NCBI RefSeq assembly: GCF_019311235.1
Contig: NZ_JAHWDF010000001.1
Location: 62,001-126,000, forward strand
Direction: 5' to 3'
Length of the DNA: 64,000 nucleotides
Source: Mesonia aestuariivivens
GTDB taxonomy: Bacteria; Bacteroidota; Bacteroidia; Flavobacteriales; Flavobacteriaceae
The notes under the pieces are model-generated. The model was given only the letters and a program-made list of their open reading frames with translations. It made no database searches and was not told the origin of the DNA. Position 1 is the first letter of the stretch. Each line of letters opens with the position of its first letter. Shown piece by piece: positions 62,236 to 64,000 of this stretch. A program made the translations under genes and the position numbers.

Positions 62236-64000
62236 TTATTCTACAGTAACCGATTTAGCAAGATTCCTAGGTTGATCTACATTTTTACCTAACATTAAGG
62301 CTATATGGTACGAAAGCAGTTGTAATGGAATCGTGGTGAGTAAAGGCGTAAATGCTTCTACCGTATCTGGCACCTCAATTACATAATCTGCTAAATTTCT
62401 TACTTCTTCGTCTCCTTCGGTAACAATTCCAATAATTTTACCGTTTCTTGATTTTATTTCTTGAATGTTACTAATTACCTTTTCGTAATGCCCTTTTCTG
62501 GTAGCAATTACAACAACAGGCATCATCTCATCAATAAGAGCAATAGGGCCGTGTTTCATTTCTGCAGCGGGATAACCTTCTGCATGTATATATGAAATTT
62601 CTTTTAACTTTAAAGCGCCTTCTAACGCTACTGGAAAATTAGAGCCTCTACCTAAATATAAAAAGTTGGAAGCATCTTTATATTTTTCAGCGACTTTGGT
62701 AATATGATCGTTCGATTTTAAAGCTTTTTCGATTTTACCTGGGATAAGTTCTAATTCTCTTAAGTAGAGATGAAAATCTGAATTACTAATAGTGCCTTTT
62801 TCTTTGGCTAATTTAAGTGCTATTAAGCTTAAAACTGTAATTTGTGTAGTAAATGCTTTTGTAGAAGCAACACCAATTTCTGGTCCTGCGTGAGTGTAAG
62901 CGCCAGCGTTTGTTTCTCTTGAAATGGAAGAGCCTACGACATTACAAACTCCAAATACAAAAGCTCCTTTTTCTTTAGCTAACTTTATAGCAGCCATCGT
63001 ATCTGCAGTTTCTCCAGATTGAGAAATAGCAATCACGATATCGTCTTTGTATATTACAGGGTTTCTATATCTAAATTCTGAAGCGTATTCTACTTCTACA
63101 GGAATTCTTGCAAGATCTTCAAAGATATATTCTGCCACTAAACCAGCATGCCAAGAGGTTCCGCAGGCAACAATTAAAATTCTACGTGCATTTAAGAATT
63201 TACTTAAGTTATCATCTACACCAGCCATTCTAATAATGCCTTTATCTACTAACATTCTTCCTCTATAGGTATCTGTAATAGCATCTGGTTGTTCGTAGAT
63301 TTCTTTAAGCATAAAATGATCGTAACCATTTTTTTCTATCTGTTCTAAATTAAGTTTTAATTTTTGAACATAAGGATCTACAAGAGAATCATTTTTAATT
63401 TCTCTAACTTTTATCCCTTTTCCTCTTCTTACGATCGCCATTTCCCCATCTTCTAAATAGATAGCAGAACTAGTGTACTCAATAAAAGGAGAGGCGTCAG
63501 AAGCTATAAAAAATTCATCTTCACCAACACCAATAGCTAACGGACTACCTAAGCGCGCAACAACAAGTTCATCTGGTTTTTTCTTATCAAAAACGGTAAT
63601 TGCATAAGCGCCAATAGTTTGGTTTAAGGCAATTTGTACCGCTTTTCCTAATTTTACTCCTTCTTTTAACTGAACGTCTTCAATAAGGTTTACTAAAACT
63701 TCGGTATCTGTATCTGATTGAAACTCATAACCTCGTTTAATTAATTCTTTTTTGATCGTATCGTAATTTTCAATTATTCCATTATGAATAATTACTAAAT
63801 CACCAGAATTAGAATAATGAGGATGAGAATTTACATCATTGGGTACACCATGAGTAGCCCATCTTGTATGACCAATACCTACTGTACCTTCAGTTGAAAT
63901 TTCGTTTTCAAGTTTATCTTTTAAATCGGCTACTTTGCCTTTTGTTTTGCTTAGTTTTAAGTCTTTGCCGTCATATAAAGCAATACCCGCACTATCATAA
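62236..64000 (-). CDS. glmS: Glutamine-fructose-6-phosphate aminotransferase (partial)
   Basis: The frame stays open to the right edge of the window, so only the 3' part (588 residues) is visible; about 27 N-terminal residues, including the catalytic Cys2 of the glutaminase, are missing. Translation from the edge reads YDSAGIALYDGKDLKL, then GHTRWATHGVPNDVNSHPH and FQSDTDTEVL of the glutaminase, then two SIS domains (CGTSWHAG; SQSGETADT; AEMKHGPIALI) and the end LAKSVTVE. It makes glucosamine-6-phosphate for cell-wall synthesis. An in-frame Met at 63441 is internal, not the start. Confidence 0.97.
   Translation of the reverse strand, partial: YDSAGIALYDGKDLKLSKTKGKVADLKDKLENEISTEGTVGIGHTRWATHGVPNDVNSHPHYSNSGDLVIIHNGIIENYDTIKKELIKRGYEFQSDTDTEVLVNLIEDVQLKEGVKLGKAVQIALNQTIGAYAITVFDKKKPDELVVARLGSPLAIGVGEDEFFIASDASPFIEYTSSAIYLEDGEMAIVRRGKGIKVREIKNDSLVDPYVQKLKLNLEQIEKNGYDHFMLKEIYEQPDAITDTYRGRMLVDKGIIRMAGVDDNLSKFLNARRILIVACGTSWHAGLVAEYIFEDLARIPVEVEYASEFRYRNPVIYKDDIVIAISQSGETADTMAAIKLAKEKGAFVFGVCNVVGSSISRETNAGAYTHAGPEIGVASTKAFTTQITVLSLIALKLAKEKGTISNSDFHLYLRELELIPGKIEKALKSNDHITKVAEKYKDASNFLYLGRGSNFPVALEGALKLKEISYIHAEGYPAAEMKHGPIALIDEMMPVVVIATRKGHYEKVISNIQEIKSRNGKIIGIVTEGDEEVRNLADYVIEVPDTVEAFTPLLTTIPLQLLSYHIALMLGKNVDQPRNLAKSVTVE

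Noticed and set aside
63441-63441. ATG at 63441 as glmS start
   Set aside because: The frame continues upstream with full glutaminase-domain motifs to the window edge; the Met is internal.

Overview
The window is an AT-rich chromosomal segment of a Flavobacteriia-type Bacteroidota. Support: a complete bat aerotolerance operon, atpD-atpC standing apart from the rest of the ATP synthase genes, a TonB receptor with a CarboxypepD_reg-like N-terminus, a Type IX-sorted metalloprotease ending in an IYPNP-type tail domain, many short-leader genes behind TAnnTTTG -7 boxes, and weak Shine-Dalgarno signals. I cannot name genus or species. About 53 protein genes are supported. I found no tRNA, rRNA, CRISPR, phage or insertion sequence; it reads as stable core chromosome with a few accessory transport and cell-envelope modules.

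Layout. 1-8.8 kb: MscS channel, CYTH triphosphatase, and a GbsR/MarR-regulated RND efflux operon (regulator, adaptor, pump, outer-membrane channel). 8.9-16.9 kb: alpha-2-macroglobulin with intact thioester motif plus penicillin-binding protein 1C. 17-23 kb: 3-hydroxyanthranilate dioxygenase, a TonB receptor/PepSY membrane protein pair (probable siderophore uptake), and an ALDH7-type dehydrogenase. 23-29.8 kb: SEC-C/TPR-like protein, then an AraC regulator divergent from an EmrAB-TolC-type efflux operon. 29.8-33.8 kb: PhnA-like zinc-ribbon protein, small beta-barrel, PPP phosphatase, AlbA_2-domain protein and an SDR. 34-43 kb: eight-gene bat operon (MoxR, DUF58, DUF4381-like, BatA-BatE), with tight or overlapping gene junctions after the first pair.

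43-49 kb: a small TTG-started membrane-anchored protein, a SulP transporter with beta-carbonic anhydrase (likely bicarbonate handling), CvpA, an unknown protein joined to a CREST/ceramidase-like membrane hydrolase, then pheS followed by two small unknown genes. 49-55.9 kb: EamA transporter, gpsA, yicC-gmk-nadD operon, thioesterase, second EamA transporter, ArsC/Spx-like protein and a DUF4163/DUF3298 lipoprotein. 56-64 kb: cystathionine gamma-synthase/lyase, the secreted metalloprotease, atpC-atpD, and glmS running off the right edge.

No clear undescribed defence or biosynthetic system is visible. The least explained items are a structured extragenic element upstream of the thioesterase gene, a perfect inverted repeat in the bat/SDR divergent region, a palindromic candidate GbsR operator, the small TTG-started protein at 43.1 kb, the unknown + CREST hydrolase pair, and the pheS-linked small genes. 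Promoter and operator calls rest on motif matching by eye.
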